A stretch of DNA of 64,000 nt from Hypomesus transpacificus (Eukaryota; Chordata; Actinopteri; Osmeriformes; Osmeridae): NCBI RefSeq assembly GCF_021917145.1, contig NC_061075.1:5169240-5233239 (forward strand), read 5' to 3'. Under the pieces are notes generated by a model, which did no database searches, was not told where the DNA came from, and saw only the letters and a program-made list of their open reading frames with translations. This document shows positions 11,571 through 23,100 of this stretch, piece by piece. Numbering within the stretch: position 1 is the stretch's first letter; each line of letters opens with the position of its first letter. Made by a program: the position numbers and the translations under genes.

Positions 11571-11696
11571 TCAGCCTCCGTGGAGGCGATCAAAAATTGT
11601 CAAGGCTGGCTATATTTCAAGCCAATCCTGACGGGGTATTGGGTTAAGTTTTCAACCAGCAATAATCACGTCTCAGCTCGACTTCATAGACTACGA
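11571..11696 (-). pseudogene. U4 snRNA copy truncated at its 5' end
   Basis: The first 20 nt of the RNA (U6 stem II segment) and all promoter elements are missing; LINE-derived sequence starts at 11,697. There is also a loop change at 11,679. It is the last unit of the array and is almost surely dead. Confidence 0.85.
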
Positions 11697-12812
11697 CGAG
11701 ACTATACTCCCTGATGGACGTCGGCGGCACATCCCCCCCAACACACACGTGCGTGAGATCCTCGGGCTCTGCCTCTTCAAGGATCGACATGTTCTTGCTC
11801 TCGCCAGGTCTGGGAGTGTGTTCTTTCAAGACCCAGGCGACGCACTTCTCAGACCACAGGATGCTGACCATGACCCTGCGATGGGAGTGGCCAGCCAGAC
11901 CAACAAGGGGGCCCTGGAGGATGAACACATCTGTACTCCAGGACCCCTCCATCACCCACTCCTTCTCTAGGTGCTACCTGGATTGGAGGACCTGAAATAA
12001 CTATTTACATCCAGATAGATTGGTGGGAAATGGTAAAGTCCCAGGTCAAGGGGTTCTTCGGAGGGGTGGGAAGGAGGAAGGCTCGGGAATAGAGGGCCCG
12101 CTTCCACCACCACAACGGGGCCCTGCAATGCCTGAGCCTCCTCCAACTCAGAGGATTCAACGTGACCCGGGAGCTGTCAGAGACCAAGGAACACCTGGCC
12201 ACACTCTATCAGGAAGAACAGGAAAGGAAGACTTTCAGGGATAAACTCCAGGGCCTGGAGGAGGAGGAGAAATGTACCAAACACTTTTTCCACAGGGCAC
12301 GGTCTAAACAACAAGGCATCCTGTCCCTCTGCAACACCACCAGCCAGACCGTCACGGACAGCAACGACATCAGGAGGGTGAATGAGGAGTTCTACGGCCG
12401 GCCGTTCGACACCAAGCCGGCGGACAGGACTCTGGCGGAAACCTTCCTCGACGGTCTGGACCAAATCAAAGAGGGGGGCTAGGGCGAGGAACCAGAGCTG
12501 AGTCTGGCGGAGCTCACCCAGGTCGTGCACGCCATAAACACCCAGAAGGCCCTTGGAACGGACAGGATCCCGGCGGAATTCTATCAGGCCTTCTGGGAAC
12601 TCATCAAGGGTGATCTGGCTCAGGTCCTCCGAGTGGTCCGAGTTGGCGCAGGGGGGGCCCACACTGGTGAATTAAAGTGTTTTGTTTTGAGGTAAGGGTC
12701 ATGGGGTAATTGTGTTTCGACAGATAGACACTGGGTGAAATGTGGTGGAAGTTTTTACCAATGCACTGTAAATAACTGTTTTTAATTTTGGTAAAACCAA
12801 TAAAGTATAAAA
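11697..12812 (+). mobile_element. Truncated Tx1/L1-like LINE remnant
   Basis: Plus-strand fragments match an APE-type endonuclease C-terminus (11,750-11,890: residues SRIDMFLLSPGL, then HFSDHRML) and, in another frame, the linker and start of the reverse transcriptase (12,030-12,650: KCTKHFFHRARSKQQGIL, later GTDRIPAEFYQAFW). There is a frame change between the two blocks, plus in-frame stops near 12,090 and 12,480. Coding similarity ends near 12,655. The AT-rich piece to 12,812, with AATAAA at 12,799, may be the 3' UTR joined by an internal deletion. The left end joins a truncated U4 gene. Confidence 0.7.
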
Positions 12813-13481
12813 GGTAGATCACCACTTAAAAAAAACTGTGCGAGTGGCGTCAACTGTGCCAGATAACGCGAGTCGAGATACAATTAAAAAACCAAAGTGT
12901 TTTTTTATGAACAGTAATCTATTAAAGTCTGGACTGATAACAAGGACCTGGAGTGTAGAGATTGCGCGGGAGCTTGACGAATGTTTTTTCATTTTTAGTT
13001 ATGCACTGTATTTTGCAGTTATTTAAAGGTAGGATATGTGATGTTATCTGCATTCCATGCAGTTGGGCATTTCCCCCTCTTGCACTCCGGTAATGGACAA
13101 TATGATGGACAGCTCTGAATTTTGATAAAAAATTTGAGTTGATAGTAAGGAGCTTATCGAACAATTATCATTCAGTACAAGCTAAAATAATACTGCTGGA
13201 TTAAATCTTCATGATAAGATGAAATCTAGTGAAAAAAACGTGTGTGAGGAAAACAAAATATATAAATATTACGAATAATCGTCCCAAATTTACTTTCTGC
13301 AGTCTGACTACAGTACGGTCATCTGCGTCGCCAATTCCAACAGTTTCCAAAATGTGCGTAGGCCTACGGGAGGGTCAGAGTTTGCGTGGAGGACCGCACA
13401 TTCTCCCGTCAAGTTTGTTTTTTATAAATCACAACCTTCGCGTGAAAAGTGGCGTACGCAAGCTTTATAAATGAGACCCCT
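12813..13481 (+). mobile_element. Harbinger-like non-autonomous DNA transposon, right part
   Basis: From the words GGTAGATCACCA to the terminal ATGAGACCCCT this matches the two arms at 54,450-55,141 and (inverted) 55,535-56,312. The end at 13,481 is the reverse complement of the left terminus at 54,450, so the element has terminal inverted repeats starting AGGGGTCTCATTTATAAA. It codes for nothing recognisable. Family name is by resemblance only. Confidence 0.55.
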
Positions 13482-14265
13482 GGTTAGACTTTTTGTTCGA
13501 CTTGAGACGGCGCCGAGGCTAGGTCACTGTGACGTATCTATCAAAGTACCGTGAAATCGATTTAAGAACAGCCCACAAGGGTTAAGACTTTGTGATCAAT
13601 GTCTATGTTCTGTAGAGCACTTATCCACCCAAGTACCTCAACAAAATGTTTAATGTGTGCCAAAATTATGTCCCCTAACAAGCCATGCCGATCAATTTGA
13701 TTTGGTCTCAGCATGCCATCTCTGACACCACTTATGTCTTCCATCATCTCTTGAATCCAGGTGTCCCTATCTGCCTTCGATCTTGTGCAGCTGCTTTGGT
13801 CTGAAGATAACCACGCCTCTTGCTTGCATGTAGGATTGAACATAAATACAGCACAGAAATAATTGTGGTTAGGAAATATATGTGGCATTAGGAAATAAAA
13901 GTCCCAATAAATAAATAAATAAACAAATAAATGTGGCATTAGGAAATAAAAGTCCCATGAAACAAATAAATGTTGTCTTCACAAAAATATAATTTTGAAA
14001 TAAGTAAATGGATTTATTTATTTAGGTAAACGGATTCAGCTATGTATTTTTATGATGTTACATTTCTATATTGTAGTGGAAATGTTGGTCATATGCATAG
14101 ATGTATGTGTATGAAATCTATAATCTTCTATGTTCATTGGTAAGAGACAGGAAGGGAAGATAATTAAGTTGAGTTCAAAGGAATGTGAGGTGCTGATGGC
14201 TCTCTGGGCAGCTTGCCCTGGGGGATGGGTGAAGCATCTTATATGGCCTTCTGTCCTCTGGCTAC
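13482..14265. other. AT-rich spacer, no gene recognised
   Basis: Holds a 27-bp direct repeat (13,880-13,906 and 13,931-13,957) joined by an ATAA-rich stretch. A minus-strand open frame at 13,562-13,939 has a protein-like segment (LGDIILAHIKHFVEVLGW) that I could not assign; it may be part of an old transposon. Confidence 0.5.
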
Positions 14266-14745
14266 TGTAAGGGGTCAATGAGACAGTTGCTCTGAACTTT
14301 GACTAGAAGGACTGTGTCCTGTTTAATTGTTTGTGTTAATTAAAAGTATTGTTTGAAGATGGTCACACAAAGGACAGTTGACCATTTGACTGGTCAACCC
14401 CTGTGGCTTTATTATTTACTGCTCTGGAGAGAGCTGTGACATCAAAGAACTTTGGGACACACCGGAGATGTATTGTTTCAAACTGTCACTAAGTTGAGTT
14501 AGCCAATCACAGAGTTTGCTACATTGATTGATTATAGAATGCCATTTGATCTTAAGTTTATATAAGGCAGTGCATGTGTGATGGTTCGCCATCACTCTCA
14601 CGAACGATCTGTGTGGATGGCACCTCCTTCGTTGAGACTGATCAGCAAAGCTTTGTTTAAACATATATGTAATTGTATAGTCTAAATAAATTGTATTAAA
14701 ACCATATCCCTTGACTATTCAGATCTACACAGTGCCACTCGAATT
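14266..14745 (+). mobile_element. Possible solo LTR of an old retrovirus-like element
   Basis: A TATA-like box (TATATAAGG at 14,560) is followed about 120 bp later by AATAAA (14,687) in the order of an LTR promoter and polyadenylation site. No internal coding region is next to it. Ends and target duplication could not be fixed, so this is a weak call of an old fossil. Confidence 0.3.
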
Positions 14746-15330
14746 CTTCCTTAGCAATATTTATTGCCATCTTTTTTTAATTTCAGGATTGATTTCATAG
14801 CCATATTTATTTATTTACCTATTTATTTATTTAATTTGGACTAAAACGGCATTCCATAGCTATGTAGCATGACTTTATATACCATTTAATGGTTCTGGCT
14901 ATTTTTTGTAATATTTTACTAGTGCAAGATAACAGTACATATTACGCCACCGGTCACTCAACCAGTCCTGTGTCGGCTGGGCTAGCGAACTTGCAGTGGC
15001 ACAGAACAATGTCATGTAATGTGACGAGACTCATAAAAAATGTATTGGAAGCCAACGCCCCGCGCCGCCCGCTCCGCCCGATTCGTTGTAGTGGACACGC
15101 ACCGTTAAACAGTTGAAATGCATGAGAAATACAAGTTGTTGCGGGAGAGTGTGATAAATGACTGGAATGCGTGAGTCTCAAAGCGAATGCATGAGACTTC
15201 AGAGCTCTGTTATCGAGTTATACAGAGTAAAAAGCCAATCAGAAAACATCACCAGCATTCCCCCCACCCACCCAAACGTTGACAGGTATGGGAATCTCTC
15301 ACTTAAGAGCCTTGCCTATGACGCAGTCAT
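14746..15330. other. Intergenic, nothing recognised
   Basis: Short TTTA-rich stretch at 14,805-14,835; no gene, RNA or element identified. Confidence 0.5.
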
Positions 15331-15394
15331 TTACATTTAGTCATTTAGCAGACGCTCGTATCCAGAGCGACTTACAGAAAGTACAGGGACATTC
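15331..15394 (-). mobile_element. Tail fragment of a V-SINE/LINE-type retroposon
   Basis: The minus strand ends with the tail (AGTCGCTCTGGAT ... GCTAAATGACTAAATGTAA) seen in the full SINE at 56,498-56,684; the tRNA-like head is missing. Confidence 0.7.
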
Positions 15395-16440
15395 TCCGTC
15401 ATACATGATTTACAACAACAAGTAGTCACTTGGTATTTGTGATGATCAGACATGTCAATCATTCCCAGGGCAATCCAGTAATCATCTGTCTTGCTTGCTT
15501 TTGTCTGTGGCTTGATTTGGGCTACCATAATATTACTGGCAGCCTTCCGAGAGCCTACTACACAACATTCAACATGCAGTACATCTTCCAAGCACAAACC
15601 ACGATCAGCACAAGGATTAACATGCCCGTATTCATAGATCACATCTCTCATGAGAATCTTGGCTACCATGGTAGCATTGGCTTTCCGACATGGTTAGGAG
15701 CCAAAAGAAGAGGCAGGGAGAGAGAAGGAATGGAGGGAAGGGAAAATGTATGGAGGACAAGGGAGAGGAAGAGGAAAATAGGTGGTGTCTGATGAGATAA
15801 GGGCCACAGGAGTGAGAACTAGGACCCTCACAGGACTGTACAGCATGAGTATGACTAAACATGACTATGTATGTAGTGTTTTGTGTTCATTTGGTTTTGT
15901 GTTTCAATGTAGAATTTTTTATAGTAGGTACATTTCTATACATACAGTAAAGATATGGAAAACATAAAGGATAAGCAAATTGCTGAAATTTCTGATTCAT
16001 TCTTGTATAGACTTAGGTAGTCAAAGCGAAAAGGTGTTATCTTTGTTCTATGATGAAATACTGATTCATGTGAAAAGTCATTCAAACTTCAGAGATAGAA
16101 GTTCATCATTTTTGTACTTTTCTCAGTTGTTAGTGTTTTTAAAGTCAGTGTGTTATGAGTGACAATGTATGCTTTTTTAATGGTTGTTGTTTCCTGTGTT
16201 GTAACAATCTTATTTTGAGGCATGCATGTGTGGTGGTTGAAGTGAGTTTTGCAAGAGAGATTAACTATTTGTAATATAGTCTAATATGATTTAGGACTTA
16301 TTATAGTGATTCAAGAAGTATGAAAGGCATATTTGATAGCGGGTACCAATAAAGATATATATATATATATATGGGTTTGGGGACAATTTTTGCTATCAAC
16401 AACGGGAAGGAGAAAAATCAATGAATATTAATTTACATTA
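15395..16440. other. Intergenic, nothing recognised
   Basis: AT-rich sequence with a GGGAGAGA-rich patch (15,710-15,780) and a short TA microsatellite at 16,355-16,371. Confidence 0.5.
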
Positions 16441-16472
16441 AAAGGACAAGATTGTGAGCCAATCTTTAATTT

Positions 16473-16478
16473 TTTATT
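16473..16478 (-). terminator. Candidate kif14 polyadenylation signal
   Basis: AATAAA on the minus strand 650 bp past the kif14 stop codon. The stretch between (16,480-17,127) would be the 3' UTR. No transcript evidence. Confidence 0.35.
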
Positions 16479-17127
16479 GTGTGTGCTCGAGTTTTTACAT
16501 GATAGATATGCACTTAAAATATACAAAATACTTTATATGAGTTATCATATCAAGTCATAAAAGACACCCATTGTGCAATATTAAGTGAGTTATAAACATC
16601 TTCTGAGTGCATACAGTGTGATTACAGAATACAGAGTAGTCAATTATTGCTTCTTAACTTACATTTACAAATAAGAATAACAGGTTATCCCCTTTTACTG
16701 CCAAAAAAGATAGCAAAACAAAAATCCAAATGGTTACAAAACACTGAACAATTTTAATACCAAATACAAATTGAATCAGTGACAGAATGTTCTTTAAATT
16801 CTGAGTCACAAAAAGTGTACATCTAGGAACCTAACTATTAGTAGTGCAACTGGGGGTGGACCTGTATAGCTAATGTCATGTATCTAACTGCTGATGCTAC
16901 GCTAATAGGCTAGCTACATACATAAATGGAAGCTCAAACGTCTATACTTGTTCATGGGCCTTTTTCTTGTGCCTCATTCTTGAAACAAATTGAAGTACAA
17001 AAAATATGATATGCATGTATAAATATATTTATACTTTTTTCTACAGGGAGGCAAGGAAAATGAATGCAGGGACACGAGTAAAGACTTAACAACTCTAAAT
17101 CTACAGCCTTGTTTCAATAGCTGCGGT

Positions 17128-20100
17128 TCAGACCCAACGAGGATCTTCGTTGGATGACGAGACCCCTGAGGACAGAGAGTACACAACCTTGGGGACTGTC
17201 CTACTTCTGAAACCGTTGGAGGCCCCCTCTTTCGCCCAGCCGCCCTCCTCAATGCTCTTCTCTGAGCCCCACGCCGACCCACTCCTCTCTGTGGACTCTT
17301 GCTGACTGGTCACGGCGCACATGGACTGCAGCGCCAAATGGAGCTCATCCCGTGCCGCCATGACGGTCTGAACGCAGGGCATCTGCAGGCCAGGGGACAC
17401 CACAAGCCCCTTGGGCTGGCCGTTGATGACCTCGTTGATGGTCCTGGAAGACGAGAAGATGGCCGCTCTGCAGGAGTTAAGGCAGGAGTCGCCGATTTTA
17501 CCTGTGTGTGTGGGTGTGTGGGGAAACAATATTATCTTCATTTGTCTGGGTCTCAAAAACACCCTCCCCACCTTATTTTAAAAGAAGACAAAATTCTCAA
17601 TTTGAATTCCTGCTGGACATGTGCCTATCTAGGGGTTATTTATCAGACGATTTTAAAGTTAAAGCACCTCTGAGAGCGACGGAGAGGGAGGAGTGGAGCT
17701 CTCTGATGGCCTGGTTCAGCTGGAAGAGTTTGGCTGCAGTGTTCCTCAGCCGGTGTAGGTGTGAGGGATCAGGCTCCTGGCCAGCCTTCTCTGGGCTGCC
17801 CTCGCTCTCCTGTGAGCCCACACAGACAATCACACAAATTGATGTAATGGGAAAATTGGCACATTTCCAGGGACGGGATGAACCCTTGCCAATGACATAT
17901 GTTAATTCGAGTATTTTCTCTGCCTGCAGTGAAGAATTGACTTTCCCCCCTATCCTACAACACTCTAGCTGGCACATAAATTGTGAAATACGTTAAGACT
18001 TGAAGGCGTTTGAATCATAGCTCAGTGTTATGTAAAAATGTACATTAGTAAAACAATAGCTTTCCATCTCATAAAAGTCCGCTGGGATTGACATGTTGCT
18101 TTTTGTCCCGGCCTCCTTTTGTTTGACTACAATGAAAGAGTGGGGGATAACCCCCCCCCCCCCCCCCCCCCATTCTTGTCCCTGTCCCTCCACATGACGC
18201 TGATCGACGCCAACAGAAGCGCTAGTTTGTGTGCCGCCGATAACGGCAAACAGGCGGTGTTAAGGTTGACGGATGCCACTTCATTCAACACATTCATTAG
18301 CTGAACGAGGGGGGCCCCAGTGTGAGACCGGCCCGATAAGGCCCTTTTACAAGAGTCGTAAAAGCCACGCCACACCTTTAACGGGCTGCCGTGGGAGGAG
18401 GGGGTGGGAGGCATCAATCTGGCAGCGTTTAAGCCAGCGATCCATCCGAGTTGATCAGCCCCAAGGGGGGTTGGTTGGTTATTGTTGCTCACCGTCATGT
18501 TGCAGTGGATGTATCTCTGGAGGGTGCATGCCAAGTCCAGCGTCTTGGATTTAAGGCTCTGTAAAACCTGGACGAAGGAGAAAGTGTTTTCAATGTGTGG
18601 AATACTAATGTTAGTAAAAAAATATATATATTTGTATACACATATCAATAATATCGCTGGTGTCATCGCCGTTTTAAATAATATAACGCATTTTATATCT
18701 TGCGTTGCAGCCCCCAATAAAATTGCCAAAACTCAATTAAATGGCTTACCGGGGTCCTGGGATACGCCAGCTGAGCCTCCCTCAGCATCTCCTTGGTGAC
18801 GGTCAGCCCGTCCACCAGGAGTGAGCGCACACCCTGATTGGTTCCCTCCAGCAGAGACAGGTTCACGGACAACTGTGAAGAGAGAGACCAGCTCAGGCTG
18901 AACTGACTGTTGGATACAATCTGCATCACGAGAGTTACACTAATTACTTAAATTTTGCTTTGTCTACTCTGTGTGTGCACAAGATATGTCAAGTACATTT
19001 TCCTATTTCATCCCAGACTTTAACCATCAGCCCCCCTCTCTCCCTGTTAGATAACACTCCTAACCTAGAACATTCTCTACCTTTACAGATACAGGCTTCA
19101 GAAGAGCTGGCCTTTTTCGTCCCTGTTTGGTCAGGAAGGTGGAGGGTATAGCATGGTGGTAATGGCAGACTCACCTTGCCGGTGGTGTCGTCGGTAGCCA
19201 GCTCGGTGACGTGCATCTGGGTGCCGGTCAGGGCCGCCAGGTGGCTAATCCCCTGCAGCGCCGCGTCTAGACACTTGGCGCTCTTCCGTTCCGCCTCCGT
19301 CACCATGGAAGAGATCTCTGAATCACAGCCCTGGTCAAAAAAGTGAGTGAAAAAATGCTCAACAAATAAATTATGTATTTATATTATAACCAAGTGGTTG
19401 GATAAAAGAGAAAATATAAATACACTCAATTTTTGGGGAGTGGGGGAGGAAGTAAAAGAGTTGAAAAAAATTGAGATATTTAGGGCTGGGGTTTGAGAGA
19501 GACTTTAATTCGAGTTTTACATATATTCATTTTTCCGTTAGGGGCTCAAGGCTAAGAATTCCCTGGGCTTGACCATTTCCATACACACGGCTCAAACAGC
19601 TCAAAGCTAAAACTTGTCAATCAACGGTGAGCATTTCCAAAAAGACCTTTCCATTTCAGAACGGACTAGATCAGAAAATATTTTTCCTTTTCAGCCATTG
19701 CAGTCTTTTGGAACCTTTTCAGCTTGACAATAACAAAATCATCCATCACATGGCCTGCGTTTGAGAAAAAATAAAGAATAAACTCGAATTAGGTGCTGAA
19801 TAACCTTACTTGGATGAGAAGCTGGAAGAATCCTCCCATTCTCTTGACCTGGCTCCTGAGTTCTTCAGAGGCGGTGTAGAGAGGACCAGAGGTGGGCCTG
19901 AAGCCAGCCAGCCAATGCATTGTGACAAAGACGGTTCTCTCCACAGCCGAGGTGGCCTTCACCAGCTGGGTCTGGGCCTCAAGGTTACACATAAACACTG
20001 CAGACGAACAAAGGAAGAAGACTTGTTTGTGAGAATGACGGTGTTTTTAACCACAGACTTGTGGTATATAGTAGTCACATGTGGCTGCTACTATCTACAT

Positions 20101-23100
20101 GACAAATGACTGAATGTTCCTCAACAATGGCAGTTATTGTTAACAGTTACAGCTATGTTTCTACTATGTACACGACTGAATTTTCCTCTACGACATCAGT
20201 CATCAACGTACACTTGCAGCTATGTGAAAATCTACACGACAGAACGTTCCTCAATGAGAGCTTACTGTTCTCCTGACTGTCGTCATCCAGAAGGTTGTAC
20301 AGACTGCTGATGGCCCTCACGGCTGAGTGCACAAAGAACAAGTCATAGGTCAACCTGTCCGCCACGCTCTCCTCGCGACTGTCGCACCCGCGCAGCTGGG
20401 CAACAGTCTGGCCAATCAGATCTTTGCAGATCCCGGGCAGGGAGGAGTCTGGGGAGCTGGGGTTGGTGGAAGGGGGTTTGGACACACCCATCAAGCCTGG
20501 GAGAGAGAGTTTTTTAGGTAAACAGGCGAATCACAGAGCAGTTGTGGGATCATGTGATCCCAAGTCTTATTACATCCACTTCGTTTTCTCAATATGAGAG
20601 GTGGTTTCTCTCCAAACCATGTGATCCTTCTACAGGATCTGTATGGATGGGGATCTTGTTGGGGTTACCAGAGGACTGTGAGGAGCTTTGGTGCAGGCTC
20701 TGGATGGGGTGAACTCGGATCTCGTACAGACGCCCCGAGATCCTCCTGCTTTTCAGCATGCTTCTGCTCCTATAGGATGGAAAAACGCAAGGATACGGGT
20801 TGGTCACACCATGAACTGAGGAAGACTTTGAAGTGGCCAATCAAGGTTTCATCTATTTTTGTTGTTTCCACCAATGAGAAACTGCTAGACAGGTTAGGAT
20901 GGGTCAATATCGGAGAGGCATCAGCCAATATGACTACTATTCACAATAACATTCAGTGTTTCCCCTAGGTTTACAGCGACGACACACGGACACAAACACA
21001 GTGTGTCAGTGTGTGTGTGTGTGTGCGCATCGGGGCGGAACTCCACCGTGTGCGCGATACAGAGAGCAGAGGAGAAATCTAAACGAGCGACCATGTAGAG
21101 ACAGAAATGACATGCCGTCGTGTAAATAAGATAAATAACATAAGGCCTTTTGCGGCATAAGGCCGTGACATCACATCATAAGGCCGTGACATCACATCAT
21201 AAGGCCGTTTGTTTAATAAAAGAGCAAGCTATAGACCTGTTTTTTAGGAAAGGTAACCTTAAATTACTTATTTTGTAACCTGGCGCCCCGCCCCCCCAAC
21301 GCCCCCCCCCCCCCCCCCCCCCCCCCCCGGAAGGTCAAGTTAATTTTGTTCAATGTTTATATATACATACACATACAATGTATGTATATATTAATATTAT
21401 ATATATATATATTAATATATATATATATATAAAAAATAATATTAATATAATGGCAGGGCAAACACTCACATTTCTGAGGACAATGTTCTATTGATAAGAA
21501 ATTAAGAGTTTGTACAGAGAGCAAGCAATGCAGGACTAGATAGAGAGAGCAAGAGAGATTGAGAGACACGAACAAACAGTGAACTAAGTTGCTGTCGCTG
21601 TAGTTTAAGCCGGAGATTGAAAAAGCAAAAGAGCCAAAGGAGAAACCACAGGCGGTTCTGCCTTGTTTCGTTTGGCCACCTTTTCATCCAAACCAGGCAC
21701 CGACAGGGTCGTCCTGTACGGTCGACCAGATTTAACGACAACATGAGGGAAGATGTCATCCAGGGTTGTGTGGCGGTGGGGGAGAATGTTAGACTGAAAC
21801 CCTGCCTGGCCTTTCTAAGCACTCCCCACCACATAATGTAGAAATATTATTAAACAGAAGAGAAATTTAAGAAAAACTTGGGAAAATATTTTATGGGTAG
21901 GTAGGTAACTTTACATTGAGGGATACAAAAGTTCAGACGTGCCAGGTTTTAAGAGTGGAAATATCAAGAAGCGCCTTATGAACATTCAATAAACTTTCTA
22001 TGGTCTTCCATAAAAAGTGAGCGCTTCCCCTCCCATATTAATCATTTATTCCAGACAAGCTTTCCCCCCCAAATAGATTATGGGGAAGGTGGCTGTTACC
22101 TGCGGCGTGAGAAAGTGGAAGCGTTGGCCGAGGAGACCGATATATCTTGTTCCCATTCATCGTTGGGGTCGTAAAACACATCGTCATCTTTAGAGGCAAA
22201 GTCCCCCTGAGGAAGATAAACAATTGCTTAGTTTCCTTTATTCAGCTTGATGAGAAACGACAACAATGGACGCTGAACACCCTTCAAGTATAAAAAAGTC
22301 TAGTTAATTCTGTGATGTAGGGGAGAGAGCCTGGGAGTTGTATTTTACTTGTTGAAAGTAGGTGAGGGGAAAGGTGCAATAATACAGTGGGGTTTAACAT
22401 GTTCATGGAGCCCATAAATGAGTCCAAGTTTCAAGTTGTCCTTATTTAATTATTTAGCGGGAATGTATTGTTTGCAGATGCAGCAGATCATCCTAGAACC
22501 CCCCTCCCCCCCCCGCCAATAGAGTTGTGACGAACCCCATCGATGTCCCTCATAGCAGCCAGGTTGCTCTGGAACTTCTCCAGGCTCCAGAAGGTAGAGA
22601 TTCCCAGCTTGGTGTTCTGGACCTGAACCTCCTCCTTCTGGCCTCCTCCGTTCTCCTTTTCAGAACTGTCATGTCTATAAAAACAGAAATTAAGATAATC
22701 CAGGTAAAAAACAAAAAAAAGGAATATTGCTTAAAATGAAAAACGTCTGTAAAAAAAAGCCTGTTGGAAAAACGATGATTTGAATAAGTAGAACAGTTTA
22801 TTTCGGTTGACGCTGACCTGCTGAAGACGGTGTTCTTCTTGAGTTTGCCACTGATCTTGTTGGCCTCCTCGATCATCAGAGACAGCTTCATGGCGTCCCA
22901 CTGAGGTGCGCCTACAACAAAACAATACGAGAGCTTAGTGGACCTGGACTACGTCCTTGGGGGACGCAGGTCACAGTGCCCGATGCGGCAGTGACCGGGC
23001 ACCAGCAGGTTGGTCTTTACCGCTTCTCGGGGCCTTGTTTTCCCTCAGCGCTAGCTTCCTCTGCATTTCCTCCAGGTCTCGGCTGATCTTCTTCTTCTCT

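Larger units (their letters stand above)
1..11696 (-). repeat. Tandem array of 581-bp units, each carrying a U4 snRNA gene
   Basis: About 20 head-to-tail units repeat every 581 bp; the unit near 850-895 is 577 bp because it lacks four T's. Units are nearly identical, with a few shared single-base variants. The minus strand of each unit reads, in order, a ZNF143/Staf-like site, a PSE-like site, a 146-nt U4-like RNA and a 3' box, so the unit looks like a complete Pol II snRNA gene plus spacer. Open frames of 81-109 codons recur in every unit but overlap the RNA and each other, show no family similarity and are chance. The array runs off the left edge, so its full size is unknown. It stops at 11,696 inside a U4 copy. 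Array-wide homogeneity implies concerted evolution or recent amplification. Confidence 0.9.

Noticed and set aside
1-11696. 5S rRNA, U1, U2 or U5 as the gene in the repeat
   Set aside because: Compared by eye with remembered sequences; only U4 gives a full-length match with the right fold and Sm site.
141-11714. Recurring open frames of 81, 95 and 109 codons on both strands of the array
   Set aside because: They repeat only because the DNA repeats, overlap the U4 RNA and each other, and show no protein-family features.
12838-13164. Small coding genes beside the LINE remnant
   Set aside because: The sequence is part of the Harbinger-like element seen again at 54,450-56,312.
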